From positions 1,674,001 through 1,738,000 of the forward strand of contig NZ_CP022390.1 in NCBI RefSeq assembly GCF_003076515.1: DNA of 64,000 nucleotides, given 5' to 3'. The stretch is from Alcaligenes aquatilis (GTDB lineage: Bacteria; Pseudomonadota; Gammaproteobacteria; Burkholderiales; Burkholderiaceae_B). The position numbers and the translations under genes were made by a program. The number at the start of each line of letters is the position of its first letter. Within the stretch, counting starts at the first letter, position 1. A model generated the notes under the pieces. The model was not told the DNA's origin. It made no database searches and saw only the letters and a program-made list of their open reading frames with translations. Shown here piece after piece: positions 55,139 to 64,000 of the stretch.

Positions 55139-56632
55139 TTACGTCATGCTGATGGTTGTATTCATCGTATTGGCGTGAGCCTGCCAACGAGCTGTGACGG
55201 TTTTGGTCTGTGTCCAGAACTGAACAGCCTGTTTGCCGTTCGGGCCCAAGTCACCCAACTTGGACGCACGCGAACCCGTGAAGCTGAACCAGGCCACCGG
55301 CACAGGGATGGGGATATTGATACCAATCTGGCCTACGTCGATACGGTTCTGGAAGTAGCGCGCATGGCCGCCATCCTGGGTGAAGATGGACACGCCATTA
55401 CCATTGGGGTTGCGGTTGATGAACTGCACCGCTTCTTCCAGGGTGTTGACACGCACAATGCACAGCACAGGCCCGAAGATTTCTTCTTCGTAAATGCGCA
55501 TGTCGGCTTTCACATCATTGAAGATGGTTGGGCCTACAAAGTTGCCGCTTTCATAACCTGGCACCTTCACGCCACGGCCATCGAGCAAGAGGCTGGCACC
55601 TTCCTGTACCCCAGCTTCAATCAAGGACTCCACACGCTGACGAGCACGTGGCGAGACCAGTGGGCCCAGATCGGCCTGACGATCAGTACCGACATTGACC
55701 TTCATGGTTGCGGCACGCTTGACCAGCTCATCGATCCACTCGCCGGTTTCACCAACCATGACGGCCACCGAAATCGCCATGCAGCGCTGGCCTGCCGCAC
55801 CAAAAGCAGCACCCAGCAACTGGTTGATCGCTACATCACGATCGGCATCTGGCATCACGATGCAATGGTTTTTAGCACCCATCATGGCTTGCGAGCGCTT
55901 GCCTGCCTCCGTCGCACGACGGTGGATCTCGGTGCCGACAGCAGTCGAACCAATAAAGGACACGGCTTTGACTTCGGGGTGAGTGACCAAGGCATTGGCG
56001 ATATCAGCACCGCCGTGAACCACGTTCAGCACGCCTGGCGGCAGACCGGCTTCCAGAGCCAGCTCGGCCAGCATCAGACTGGCGCTAGGGTCCTGCTCGG
56101 AAGGTTTGAGCACGAAGGTATTACCGCAAGCCACAGCCAGCGGGAACATAAAGCACGGCAGCATCACCGGGAAGTTGAATGCAGTCACGCCTGCACACAC
56201 GCCCAAGGGTTGGATCAGGGTGTAGACATCAATACCACCTGCGGCGTTTTCGGCATATTCGCCCAACTGCATCGAAGCAATGGAACACGCGTATTCGATC
56301 ACCTCCAGGCCACGGCCTACTTCACCTTCAGCATCGGGCATGGTTTTGCCGTGCTCACGCGAGATGGCCTCAGCCAGCTTGGTACTGTTTTCACGCACCA
56401 GACGCTGCAGATTCAGCATGACGCGCATGCGAGCGCCCTGGCTGGAATGGCGCCAGCTTTCATAGGCTTTGGCCGAGCTGGCAATAATGGTCTCCAGCTC
56501 TTCCATTGTGGCGTAAGGCACTTGGGCCACCACTTCCTGGGTGGCTGGATTGAGCACATCGTCCCAACGGGTGCTCTTGGATTGAACATGTTGTCCATCG
56601 ATCAGCAAAGGTACACGAACCACTTCCGTCAT
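55139..56632 (-). CDS. mmsA: CoA-acylating methylmalonate-semialdehyde dehydrogenase
   Basis: A 497-residue aldehyde dehydrogenase of the MmsA class, oxidising methylmalonate semialdehyde (valine, inositol or thymine breakdown) or malonate semialdehyde to propionyl- or acetyl-CoA. The catalytic Cys is C284 in FGAAGQRCMAIS, the MmsA form of the ALDH motif. GKTMPDAEGEVGRGLEVIEYACS and QPLGVCAGVTAFNFPVMLPCFMFPLAVACGNTFVLKPSEQDP are typical. It is divergent from a LysR gene (165-base gap), a likely regulator. No mmsB is adjacent, although a 3-hydroxyisobutyrate-dehydrogenase-like gene lies at 1915-2790. Confidence 0.92.
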   Translation of the reverse strand: MTEVVRVPLLIDGQHVQSKSTRWDDVLNPATQEVVAQVPYATMEELETIIASSAKAYESWRHSSQGARMRVMLNLQRLVRENSTKLAEAISREHGKTMPDAEGEVGRGLEVIEYACSIASMQLGEYAENAAGGIDVYTLIQPLGVCAGVTAFNFPVMLPCFMFPLAVACGNTFVLKPSEQDPSASLMLAELALEAGLPPGVLNVVHGGADIANALVTHPEVKAVSFIGSTAVGTEIHRRATEAGKRSQAMMGAKNHCIVMPDADRDVAINQLLGAAFGAAGQRCMAISVAVMVGETGEWIDELVKRAATMKVNVGTDRQADLGPLVSPRARQRVESLIEAGVQEGASLLLDGRGVKVPGYESGNFVGPTIFNDVKADMRIYEEEIFGPVLCIVRVNTLEEAVQFINRNPNGNGVSIFTQDGGHARYFQNRIDVGQIGINIPIPVPVAWFSFTGSRASKLGDLGPNGKQAVQFWTQTKTVTARWQAHANTMNTTISMT

Positions 56633-56797
56633 AGCATGTCTCCAATGAATTGCTCAGGCGGCTAAGCCTTATTTGTTATCCCACTTGTATGAGGGTTCTC
56701 ATCGAGTGTAGAAGCCTCAAGACCCGTTTACCATGATGAAAAATGCACAGGAGCTGGGCATTTATGCACAAGTCTTTTTCAAGGCGGGCTCATCACG

Positions 56798-57691
56798 ATG
56801 GACTGGGATAATCTGCGTTATTTTCTGGAAGTGGCTCGCTGCCAACGAATCAGCGTCGCGGCCCAGAGGCTGGGCGTGCAACACAGCACCGTAGCCCGCC
56901 GTATTCAAGCCTTGGAGCAGGAATTGGGCTTGCGCCTGTTTCACAAGTCCACCGTCAGCGGCTATAGCCTGACCAGTGAAGGGCTGAATCTGCAGCAACG
57001 CATGGAGCCAGTAGAAAACCGCTTGCTGGCGGCACGAGATGCGATTACCGGCAAGGCCAGACCTTTGACAGGTAAGCTGCGCCTGGGCTGCACCGAAGCC
57101 TTCGGCAGCTATGTACTGACACCCTTACTCAGCATTTTTCAGACTCAGTATCCGGAGCTGACTCTGGAGCTGCTGCCCGTGCCCCGGCCTATCAGCCTGT
57201 CACGTCGGGATGCGGACTTGGCCATTGCACTGGAGCGCCCCCAGCGTGGGCCGTACTGGTGCACGCGTTTGGCTGACTACAGCTTGCGGCTCTATGCCCA
57301 TCAAGATTATTTGAATAGCCACCCACCCATAGAAAGCGTGCAGGATCTGTCTCGGCATCGCTTTATTGCCTATGTAGATGATCTGGTGTTCAGTGACAGC
57401 CTGCGCTACCTGGAGGAAATTGTCCGATCTGCCGCCGTACGCTTTCGTAGCACCAGCGTGATTGCGCAATATCAGGCTACCTTGCAAGGACAAGGGATTG
57501 CCGTGCTGCCCTGCTTTTTGGCGAAAACCGATCCACGCTTGCGCTGTGTTCTGCCCGATCAGGTGGAGTTGCGTCGCCGCTTCTGGATGTTCTGCCATGA
57601 AGAGCAACGTCAAAATCCCAGCCTGACCCGGTTGTGGCACTTTCTGAAGCAGTCGGTGGAAGAGCGACAAGATTTGCTGGATGGGGCTTGA
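56798..57691 (+). CDS. LysR family transcriptional regulator, probable regulator of mmsA
   Basis: A 297-residue LysR protein. The HTH is MDWDNLRYFLEVARCQRISVAAQRLGVQHSTVARRIQALEQELGLRLFHKS, with the QHSTVARR recognition helix of the subgroup in which VSR is replaced by VAR. The effector-binding domain follows (GKLRLGCTEAFGSYVLTPLLSIFQTQYPELTLEL). It is divergent from mmsA, the arrangement usual for a LysR activator and its target; the link is inferred from position. Confidence 0.87.
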   Translation: MDWDNLRYFLEVARCQRISVAAQRLGVQHSTVARRIQALEQELGLRLFHKSTVSGYSLTSEGLNLQQRMEPVENRLLAARDAITGKARPLTGKLRLGCTEAFGSYVLTPLLSIFQTQYPELTLELLPVPRPISLSRRDADLAIALERPQRGPYWCTRLADYSLRLYAHQDYLNSHPPIESVQDLSRHRFIAYVDDLVFSDSLRYLEEIVRSAAVRFRSTSVIAQYQATLQGQGIAVLPCFLAKTDPRLRCVLPDQVELRRRFWMFCHEEQRQNPSLTRLWHFLKQSVEERQDLLDGA

Positions 57692-57722
57692 GTAGCCGAA
57701 TCAGTCAAATAGTGACTGGCAC

Positions 57723-57746
57723 AAAAAAGGGGCATCACGCCCCTTT
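57723..57746. terminator. Bidirectional terminator between the LysR gene and lptF
   Basis: AAAGGGGC (57726-57733) pairs perfectly with GCCCCTTT (57739-57746) across a 5-base loop, with an A run before and TCTTCT after. It ends lptF on the minus strand and the LysR gene on the plus strand. Confidence 0.85.
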
Positions 57747-57752
57747 CTTCTA

Positions 57753-58862
57753 TCAAGTTGTCGCTGGCGGTTTAGGAGCCTTGATGCGCAATTTACGCCA
57801 CATCATAAAGACCATGATCAGCAAGAAGATTGCATGGACCAACCACAGACCAATCTCAAAGCCCAACTGCTCATTGCGTATCCAGCCACGCGACAGGTTG
57901 ATCAGGTTCATATACAACAGTCCGACCAGACCCGCCACCAGAATATTGCCCGACCGACCCATACGCGGGTTCACCGCCCCCAAGGGGATTGCCAGCAAGG
58001 CTAAATTCAACGCCGCCAACGGCAAGGCCAAACGCCACATGATCTGCGAGCGTGACTCGGGATTGTCATCACTGAATAACAACGTGGTTTGACGAGCCTT
58101 GATCTGCTGCTCGGCACGGGCACGGATGGTTTCTGCAGTGTTGCCCGCGTCACGGCTTTCCAGACGCATGCCATAGCTTTCAAAGTCCACCATGCGGAAC
58201 TCGGCCTGACCGGGCTTCAAGTCATAGCGATGGCCTTCGCTCAAGACCAGAAAACGATCGCCATTGGGCTGCTCTTCCATGCGGGCGCTTTGCGCTGTCA
58301 CAATGCTGAGCCACTGCGGGTCGATCACACGGGCAATCACATTGCCCAGCTCGTCTCCTTCTTTTTCCGGGGAATCCGCGTAAAACACACGGGCGCCGTC
58401 ATCGGACTCAATAAACTGCCCGGCAGTGACTTTGCTCAGGTCCGAACGCTGCTCAAAACGCTGGCGGTATTCGGCAATCTGACGATAAGCCCAGGGCGAA
58501 GCCTGCAAGGTCAGTACGGCAATCAAGATCGCAACCGGCACCGCGCATTGCAAAACGGGGGTGATCCAGTTTTTCAAGGACAGGCCGCTGGCGAACCAGA
58601 CCACCATTTCGGACTCTCTGAAACTGCGTGTCACCGTCGTGAGCACGGCAATGAACAGGGAAACAGCCAGAATAATCGGCAAGGCGGTAATACTGGAAAA
58701 GGCGGCCAGACCCAGCACCACGTCAGGGCCAATCGTGCCATTGGCCGCTTCGCCTAACAAACGCACCAGAAGTACACTAAGCCACACAATCAGCAAAGTG
58801 GACAGTACAACGCCACTGTGACTTAAGATTTCGGATACCGCAGAGCGTTTAAATAGAGACAT
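57753..58862 (-). CDS. lptF: LPS export ABC transporter permease LptF
   Basis: A 369-residue inner-membrane permease of the YjgP/YjgQ family. Three membrane segments, a periplasmic beta-jellyroll domain (about 125-265; GQFIESDDGARVFYADSPEKEGDELGNVIARV) and three more segments are present. FKRSAVSEILSHSGVVLSTLLIVWLSVLLVRLLG at the N terminus and SLFIAVLTTVTRSFRESEMVVWFASGLS (coupling helix region) are LptF signatures. With LptG and LptB it extracts LPS for transport. It is divergent from pepA (56-base gap). lptG is not in the window. Confidence 0.92.
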   Translation of the reverse strand: MSLFKRSAVSEILSHSGVVLSTLLIVWLSVLLVRLLGEAANGTIGPDVVLGLAAFSSITALPIILAVSLFIAVLTTVTRSFRESEMVVWFASGLSLKNWITPVLQCAVPVAILIAVLTLQASPWAYRQIAEYRQRFEQRSDLSKVTAGQFIESDDGARVFYADSPEKEGDELGNVIARVIDPQWLSIVTAQSARMEEQPNGDRFLVLSEGHRYDLKPGQAEFRMVDFESYGMRLESRDAGNTAETIRARAEQQIKARQTTLLFSDDNPESRSQIMWRLALPLAALNLALLAIPLGAVNPRMGRSGNILVAGLVGLLYMNLINLSRGWIRNEQLGFEIGLWLVHAIFLLIMVFMMWRKLRIKAPKPPATT

Positions 58863-58918
58863 ATGAGAATTTGCGAGATAATCGCAGGTACGATTTGCGA
58901 CACACTGAGGATAGTTGA

Positions 58919-60412
58919 ATGGAATTTAGCACACAGACATCCGCTTCTTTGCACCAAATTAAGACGGCCGCACTAGGCGTTGGCGTCTTTGCCGAGGGCA
59001 TTCTAAGCCCTGCAGCGGAACTTATCGACCGCGCCAGCAACGGAGCGGTGAGCGCTGCTGTCAAAGCCGAGTTTAAAGGCAAGCCCAATACCCACCTGGT
59101 GCTGCGCAATCTGCCTGGCGTTAAAGCCGAACGCGTTATTTTAGTCGGCTTAGGCGCTCAAGAGGAATACAAAGCAGCAACTCATACGCAAGCCCAGGCC
59201 TGCCTGGCTTCTTACTGCCTGAAAGCAGACCTGAAAGAAGCCGTTTCGGCCCTGGCCAGCATCGATTGCAAAGGCACCACCTTGCGCAGCCGTGCCCAGG
59301 ATGCAGCCGTCGCGGTATGCCGCGCCAGCTACCGCTACACGGCAACACTGAGCAAACCGGAACCCGCCCCCCAGCTAAGCCAGTTCCTGCTGTGGACGGC
59401 CCGTACCCAAGCCAGCGAAGCCAAGGCCGGTCTGGAACAAGGTCAGGCTATTGGTAACGGTGTGAACCTGACCCGACTGCTGGCTGACCTGCCCGGCAAT
59501 ATCTGCACCCCCACTTATCTGGGCAAAACGGCCAAACAGTTGGCCAAGGAGTTCAAGACGCTGAAAGCCGAAGTGCTGGAGCGCAAGCAGATTGAAGCCT
59601 TGAAAATGGGCTCGTTCCTGTCCGTTGCCAAAGGCTCGGATGAACCCCCTGCATTCATCGTGTTGCGCCACACCCCCAACACCAAGACCAAACACGAAGA
59701 CGGCCCTATCGTTCTGGTGGGTAAGGGTCTGACATTCGACTCGGGCGGTATCTCCATCAAGCCAGCCGGCAATATGGACGAGATGAAGTACGACATGGGC
59801 GGTGCTGCCAGCGTTCTAGGCACCATGCGTGCCATTGCCGAGCTGAACATCGACCGCGAAGTGATTGCCGTGGTGGCTTCGTGCGAGAACATGCCTAGCG
59901 GCCGCGCCAACAAACCAGGCGACGTCGTGACCAGCATGTCAGGCCAGACCATCGAAATCCTGAACACGGACGCCGAAGGCCGTCTGGTCCTGTGCGATGC
60001 CCTGACCTACGTCGAACGATTCAAACCCGCCGCCGTCATCGACATGGCTACTCTGACCGGCGCGTGCGTCGTCGCGCTGGGCCACGTCAACACGGGCCTG
60101 TTCTCCACCGACGACGACCTGGCCGACGAGCTGATGCAAGCGGGCAAGCAAACGGGCGACACGGCATGGCGCATGCCCATGGACGATGCCTACCAGGAGC
60201 AACTGCGCTCTAACTTCGCCGACATGGCCAATATCGGTGGCCCACCCGCCGGTTCGGTCACCGCCGCCTGCTTCCTGTCCCGCTTCACCAAAGCGTACCG
60301 CTGGGCTCACCTGGACATCGCTGGCACCGCCTGGCGCAGTGGCAAGGACAAGGGCGCCACCGGCCGTCCCGTACCTTTGCTGGTTCAGTACTTGCTTAAT
60401 CAGTGTCGCTAA
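58919..60412 (+). CDS. pepA: Leucyl aminopeptidase (M17)
   Basis: A 497-residue cytosolic dizinc aminopeptidase. The M17 signature [10 protein letters not shown] is intact. Metal and catalytic residues are visible in [31 protein letters not shown] (Lys, Asp) and the later NTDAEG (Asp, Glu, Arg). The C-terminal domain is complete. The N-terminal domain is present, so it could also bind DNA as in E. coli PepA. It is followed 2 bases later by holC, a conserved pepA-holC pair, and is divergent from lptF. Confidence 0.95.
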   Translation: MEFSTQTSASLHQIKTAALGVGVFAEGILSPAAELIDRASNGAVSAAVKAEFKGKPNTHLVLRNLPGVKAERVILVGLGAQEEYKAATHTQAQACLASYCLKADLKEAVSALASIDCKGTTLRSRAQDAAVAVCRASYRYTATLSKPEPAPQLSQFLLWTARTQASEAKAGLEQGQAIGNGVNLTRLLADLPGNICTPTYLGKTAKQLAKEFKTLKAEVLERKQIEALKMGSFLSVAKGSDEPPAFIVLRHTPNTKTKHEDGPIVLVGKGLTFDSGGISIKPAGNMDEMKYDMGGAASVLGTMRAIAELNIDREVIAVVASCENMPSGRANKPGDVVTSMSGQTIEILNTDAEGRLVLCDALTYVERFKPAAVIDMATLTGACVVALGHVNTGLFSTDDDLADELMQAGKQTGDTAWRMPMDDAYQEQLRSNFADMANIGGPPAGSVTAACFLSRFTKAYRWAHLDIAGTAWRSGKDKGATGRPVPLLVQYLLNQCR

Positions 60413-60414
60413 GC

Positions 60415-60837
60415 ATGAGTCGCGTCGATTTTGCTTTCGGCGCACCAGATCGCTTGCGTACGGCCTGCGAGGTCGTACGCAAGCATTACGAAGCGGGCCG
60501 TCAGGTGGTGGTGTATCTGTCCGATGCCCGCCAACTTGCTCGCTTCGATCGGCTGCTCTGGGGGTTTGAATCCACGGCCTTTGTGCCACATGTGGGTGTA
60601 GAAGACCCTTTGGCAGCCACCACCCCGGTTTTGTTGACCAGCGCCGCCCCCGTGCCCACTGATGAACAAAGCTGGCTCTTGAATCTGGATGCCCAATGCC
60701 CGCCCGGTTTTGAACAATTTGCGCGTATTTTGGAAATCGTGTCCGAACGGGAAGCTGACCGTACCCAGGCCCGCGAACGCTGGCGTGTATACCAGACACA
60801 GGGATGCCAGGTACATGCCCACAAACTGAGGGCTTGA
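60415..60837 (+). CDS. holC: DNA polymerase III chi subunit
   Basis: A 140-residue HolC beginning MSRVDFAFGAPDRLRTACEVVRKHYEAGRQVVVYLSDARQLARFDRLLWGFESTAFVPHV, the characteristic chi N terminus that binds SSB. Chi links the clamp loader to SSB on the lagging strand. I start at the ATG at 60415, 2 bases after the pepA stop. Confidence 0.92.
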   Translation: MSRVDFAFGAPDRLRTACEVVRKHYEAGRQVVVYLSDARQLARFDRLLWGFESTAFVPHVGVEDPLAATTPVLLTSAAPVPTDEQSWLLNLDAQCPPGFEQFARILEIVSEREADRTQARERWRVYQTQGCQVHAHKLRA

Positions 60838-60918
60838 ATAATAAAGAAGATTCTTGATTATTCAGGTAATTGTCAGTTATCCTTGACCACTGATCTCTCT
60901 GTATTCTAAGGACTCATC

Positions 60919-61629
60919 ATGAGCGAATTTCGTCAATCAAGCTTGCCTGAGCATAACGGCACCCTGGGCACCCAGTCGCTGATTGCTCGCAATCGCGTCC
61001 TGCGCAACACCTACTGGCTGCTGGCCTTGTCCATGATTCCCACCGTGTTGGGAGCCTTGCTGGGTCTGTCGTCGGGTATTAACCGGGTAATGGGCGCCAG
61101 CCCAGGCCTGAGCGCTATTGTTTTCCTGGTCGGTGCCTTTGGCCTGATGTTCTTGGTCGAAAAGAACAAGAACAACTCAATGGGTGTTGTCCTGCTGATG
61201 GCCTTCACCTTCTTCATGGGCATCATGCTGTCGCGTCTGCTGGGCTTTGTCCTGGGCATGGGTAATGGCGCACAACTGATCATGCTGGCCTTTGGCGGTA
61301 CCGCCGCAGTCTTTGGCACCATGGCAACCATTGCCAGCACCACCAAACGTGATTTCTCCGGTATGCAGAAGTTCCTGTTTGTCGGTGCCGTCATTTTGCT
61401 GGTTGCGGCTCTGGCCAATATCTTCCTGCAACTGCCTGCGCTGATGCTGACCATCTCCGTGATGGCTATCGGTATCTTCTCGGCTTTCTTGCTGGTTGAT
61501 CTGCAGCGCGTCATCAACGGTGGCGAAACCAATTACGTATCGGCCACCCTGGCAATCTACCTGGACGTCTACAATATTTTCAGCAACTTGCTGATGCTCT
61601 TGGGCATACTGGGCGGTAACCGCGAATAA
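60919..61629 (+). CDS. Bax inhibitor-1/YccA family membrane protein
   Basis: A 236-residue protein with seven predicted membrane segments. It contains the BI-1 family pattern ARNRVLRNTYWLLALSMIPTVLGALLGL in the first segment and the C-terminal block VNGGETNYVSATLAIYLDVYNIFSNLLMLLGILGGNRE with the conserved acidic residues. YccA in E. coli modulates FtsH; other members leak Ca2+. It is monocistronic. Confidence 0.92.
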   Translation: MSEFRQSSLPEHNGTLGTQSLIARNRVLRNTYWLLALSMIPTVLGALLGLSSGINRVMGASPGLSAIVFLVGAFGLMFLVEKNKNNSMGVVLLMAFTFFMGIMLSRLLGFVLGMGNGAQLIMLAFGGTAAVFGTMATIASTTKRDFSGMQKFLFVGAVILLVAALANIFLQLPALMLTISVMAIGIFSAFLLVDLQRVINGGETNYVSATLAIYLDVYNIFSNLLMLLGILGGNRE

Positions 61630-61650
61630 GATCGCGAACCCGCCTCCCCC

Positions 61651-61678
61651 AAGCCCCCTTTCCGAAGGGGGCTTTTTT
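61651..61678 (+). terminator. Terminator of the BI-1 gene
   Basis: AAGCCCCCTT (61651-61660) pairs perfectly with AAGGGGGCTT (61665-61674) around TCCG, followed by T. Confidence 0.92.
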
Positions 61679-61883
61679 ATTGCTGGCTGATTCAAACGCC
61701 TTAGCTTGAAAACCCACGTATCCCCCTCATCTGCGTGATCTTGCCCTAAGCGTGAAGTGATACCCTCAGACCTGATTAACGTTCCGACGAATCACCCTGA
61801 TGAAGCGCCCTGTTTTTCGTGTCCTGGATCAGACGCGCGGGTATAGTAAACCTTGTAAAAAATTTCCCCTCTGGAGAACACTG

Positions 61884-62813
61884 GTGGCAGTCTTTGAAAC
61901 TCAACACATCGTCGACAATCTGCGCGGGGCCCGCGAAGAATGGCGACAGGCGCATCAACGCTTGAACGAGCTTGAAGGCCAGGAATTTCCATCCGTCCAG
62001 GCATTGATTCAAGTCACCGAGCAGCTCAAAGGCATTTTGTTCCCAATGCGTCTGGGTAGCCCGGAACTGCGCCGTGAATATGAAGACCACTTTGTCGGCC
62101 ACCACTTGGGCCAAGCTCTCAACACCCTGCTGCAACAAGCTCGGATCGAGCTACAACGCGCTGCTCTGCTGCGCGGCGACCAACATGACCGTCAGACCAT
62201 TGAGGAACAGGCTCACAAAGCCATTCAGGCCTTTGCTGACAAACTGCCAGACTTGCGCCGCACCCTGGACCTGGATGTAGTCGCCGCCTATCAAGGCGAC
62301 CCGGCTGCCCGCAACGTCGATGAAGTGCTTTTGTGCTATCCCGGCCTGCTGGCCATGATTCACCACCGCATCGCCCATACCCTGACCAATTTGGGTCTAC
62401 CGCTGACCGCCCGCATTATTGCCGAGCTGGCCCATAGCCAGACCGGTATTGATATTCACCCCGGCGCACAAATTGATCACTCCTGCTTCATCGACCACGG
62501 CACTGGCGTTGTCATTGGCGAGACGGCCATTATCGGCAAACGGGTTCGGATTTATCAAGCCGTCACCCTGGGTGCCAAACGCTTTAGCAAGGACGAGAAA
62601 GGTTTGCTGCTCAAGGGCCAGGCCCGTCACCCGATTGTGGAAGACGATGTCGTCATTTACGCTGGCGCCACGATACTGGGTCGCGTCACACTGGGAGCAG
62701 GCTCCACGATTGGCGGGAATGTCTGGATTACGGAAGACGTGCCGGCTGGTTGTTCGGTCACCCAGGCAAATCTGTTGCGCAATCAACCTGACTGTCCCGA
62801 GACACTGCGCTAA
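61884..62813 (+). CDS. cysE: Serine O-acetyltransferase
   Basis: A 309-residue serine acetyltransferase making O-acetylserine, the carbon precursor of cysteine. An alpha-helical N-terminal domain is followed by a left-handed beta-helix of hexapeptide repeats (GAQIDHSCFIDHGTGVVIGETAIIGKRVRIYQAVTLGA). The catalytic region IHHRIAHTL and DHGTGVVIGETA with its key Asp-His pair is present. It is longer than E. coli CysE, like the EpsC/plant-type class. The start is a GTG at 61884 with GGAG 7 bases upstream; the 28 in-frame codons before it are not conserved. Confidence 0.93.
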   Translation: MAVFETQHIVDNLRGAREEWRQAHQRLNELEGQEFPSVQALIQVTEQLKGILFPMRLGSPELRREYEDHFVGHHLGQALNTLLQQARIELQRAALLRGDQHDRQTIEEQAHKAIQAFADKLPDLRRTLDLDVVAAYQGDPAARNVDEVLLCYPGLLAMIHHRIAHTLTNLGLPLTARIIAELAHSQTGIDIHPGAQIDHSCFIDHGTGVVIGETAIIGKRVRIYQAVTLGAKRFSKDEKGLLLKGQARHPIVEDDVVIYAGATILGRVTLGAGSTIGGNVWITEDVPAGCSVTQANLLRNQPDCPETLR

Positions 62814-62886
62814 GCGGCATATTTGGGCCACGCAGGACAAGCTCCGGTGCCTCCCGGACGATCTCTCCAAGAAGATTTTCATAGTC

Positions 62887-62971
62887 AAAAAAACGACTCC
62901 CGATATGCCCCCCTTTGAAAACCGGATAGCAACCCGAGTTTTTCGGGGGTTATGACAGGAGTCGTTTTTTT
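62887..62971. terminator. Large bidirectional terminator between cysE and rarD with a structured interior
   Basis: AAAAAAACGACTCC (62887-62900) pairs perfectly with GGAGTCGTTTTTTT (62958-62971). The 57-base interior is itself structured: CCCCC (in 62908-62913) faces GGGGG (62945-62949), and CCCGA (62933-62937) faces TCGGG (62943-62947). TATG occurs on both sides (62904-62907, 62951-62954). Deleting one TATG and the 43 bases between leaves an ordinary terminator. Confidence 0.75.
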
Positions 62972-63055
62972 AAGAGTCCGCCACACTCAAGAGAAACCCT
63001 CAAAACGTCTTGTTCGACGCAGACAACCTTGTGGGGGGTTCTAGGCAGACAGGAT

Positions 63056-63961
63056 TCACGCCTTGAGAGGCGGTACAGGCGGTCCGGGCCGCCACATCTT
63101 GATAAGCCCTTCCAAAGCCATCAAGGCGATGGCAATCCAGATCGGAATATAAGTCCACCACTGATTCACGCTCATGGGTTCGTCCAGCAGCAAATACGCC
63201 ACCCAGAACAAGAGCACCGGCTCAACATAGCCCAGGATGCCAAACAAAGCCAAAGGCAGCTGACGGCTGGCAGACAGATAGCTGACCAGCGCAACCGAGC
63301 TGATCAGGCCCAGGACCGGGACCTGCCAAAGCAAGCGCGGCTCATTGCCAAACAGGCCCCACATCTGCGTGTCTTGGACAAAAAGCAACCAGCAGGCGGG
63401 CAGAAACAAGAAACTGAGGTCAAACCACAGCGAAGCCAGCGACCCCAGGCGCAGGTAACGGCGCAACATGAAATAAGGCGGATAGCCCAGGACCACCACT
63501 GCTGTCGCCCAGGACACACTCCCTACGCGGAACAGCTCATGCAGCACGCCTAAGCCCGCCAGCACAACTGCAATCCACTGGATAGTACTCAATCTATCTT
63601 TGTAGATCACCCGTCCTACCAGCACCATCACCAACGGCAGCAGGAAGTAGCCCAAGGACACGTCCAGCGCCATCTGGTGCAAAGGTGCCCAGACAAAAAT
63701 CCAAAGCTGCACCCCGACCAATACAGCCGCCAGCAAGAGCAGCGCAAAATAGCGCCAATTACCGGGCCAATGCCGTAGAACCCAACGCACTTCCCGCCAG
63801 CGCCGTGCACGGGTGATCACCAACGCCAACGCAGGCAGGCCCAGCACAATACGCCAGGCAAAAATCTGCTCACCACTGAGCGGATGCAGCACGGTGGCGT
63901 AATAGTACAAGCAAGCGAACAATGCTGAGGCTAGAACCGACAGCAAAACACCTTGCTTCAT
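63056..63961 (-). CDS. rarD: RarD-like EamA transporter
   Basis: A 301-residue DMT-superfamily protein with 10 membrane segments. It starts MKQGVLLSVLASALFACLYYYATVLHPLSGEQIFAWRIVLGLPALAL, and the FALLLLAAVLVGVQLWIFVWAPLHQMALDVSLGYFLLPLVMVLVGRV block matches RarD (chloramphenicol-sensitive protein family). The substrate is unknown. Its ATG overlaps the TGA of an upstream gene by four bases (ATGA), so it is second in an operon that continues past the window. Confidence 0.88.
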   Translation of the reverse strand: MKQGVLLSVLASALFACLYYYATVLHPLSGEQIFAWRIVLGLPALALVITRARRWREVRWVLRHWPGNWRYFALLLLAAVLVGVQLWIFVWAPLHQMALDVSLGYFLLPLVMVLVGRVIYKDRLSTIQWIAVVLAGLGVLHELFRVGSVSWATAVVVLGYPPYFMLRRYLRLGSLASLWFDLSFLFLPACWLLFVQDTQMWGLFGNEPRLLWQVPVLGLISSVALVSYLSASRQLPLALFGILGYVEPVLLFWVAYLLLDEPMSVNQWWTYIPIWIAIALMALEGLIKMWRPGPPVPPLKA

Positions 63962-64000
63962 GAGTGTGCCTCGTCCATTTTCTGACGCCGCAAATAAGCC
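63958..64000 (-). CDS. C-terminal end of an upstream gene cut by the window edge
   Basis: The last 13 codons of a minus-strand frame (AYLRRQKMDEAHS) end in a TGA that overlaps the rarD start (ATGA). The four-base overlap is typical of a true operon partner. Too little is visible to name it. Confidence 0.5.
   Translation of the reverse strand, partial: AYLRRQKMDEAHS

Overview
The window reads as a chromosomal stretch of a betaproteobacterium of the Alcaligenaceae, most like Alcaligenes. The basis is overall protein character, GC-rich coding, beta-type gene neighbourhoods (leuS-lptE-holA-proA, pyrG-kdsA-eno-ftsB, lptF/pepA-holC) and a family of intergenic repeats of the kind common in that family. 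I assign the genus by recognition only; no search was run. About 58 protein genes are supported, two of them cut by the window edges. I see no tRNA, rRNA, CRISPR array, prophage or complete insertion sequence.

Layout. 1-5.1 kb: the edge of a SUI1/YciH gene, a DUF945 protein, a 3-hydroxyisobutyrate-dehydrogenase-like enzyme, and an fkpB-ispH-maiA run, all on the minus strand. 5.1-10.5 kb: radC, then an RpiR regulator followed by an MFS / racemase-like / MFS cassette. 10.8-14.6 kb: ribosomal protein L31 type B, a membrane glycosyltransferase and a MATE pump. 14.8-20 kb: a glycine-betaine-type ABC importer (proX-proW-proV) and cyclopropane fatty acid synthase, a plausible stress block. 20.2-22 kb: a Bcr/CflA pump, then rpmB-rpmG. 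22.2-31 kb: a long co-directional run leuS-lptE-holA-proA-hemJ-like-rRNA methyltransferase; the methyltransferase carries a long 27-residue repeat array. 31-33.6 kb: RDD protein, hslO (Hsp33) and an orphan membrane-anchored protein. 33.9-42 kb: ftsB, eno, kdsA, pyrG, split by a DHA2 pump/MarR/SDR cassette. 42-48.9 kb: an M24 aminopeptidase, scoAB CoA-transferase, a thioesterase, ETF:ubiquinone oxidoreductase and a DMT transporter. 49-57.7 kb: acs, a UMF1-type MFS protein, an NlpC/P60 lipoprotein, a DUF2325 protein under a Fur box, cysB, mmsA and a LysR regulator. 57.7-64 kb: lptF, pepA-holC, a BI-1 protein, cysE, rarD and the end of one more gene.

Most genes are housekeeping. The parts most worth a second look are: a 76-bp IS3-like remnant sitting exactly in the loop of a bidirectional terminator with a 3-bp target duplication; a second terminator that looks interrupted in the same way; the 81-bp repeat array in the rRNA methyltransferase; an RpiR-controlled transporter cassette whose racemase-like enzyme lacks both usual catalytic cysteines; an SDR enzyme without its catalytic tyrosine; a DUF2325 gene whose promoter is overlaid by a near-consensus Fur box; a dispersed repeat whose hairpin is kept by paired changes; and an orphan gene whose start codons lie inside the hslO terminator.
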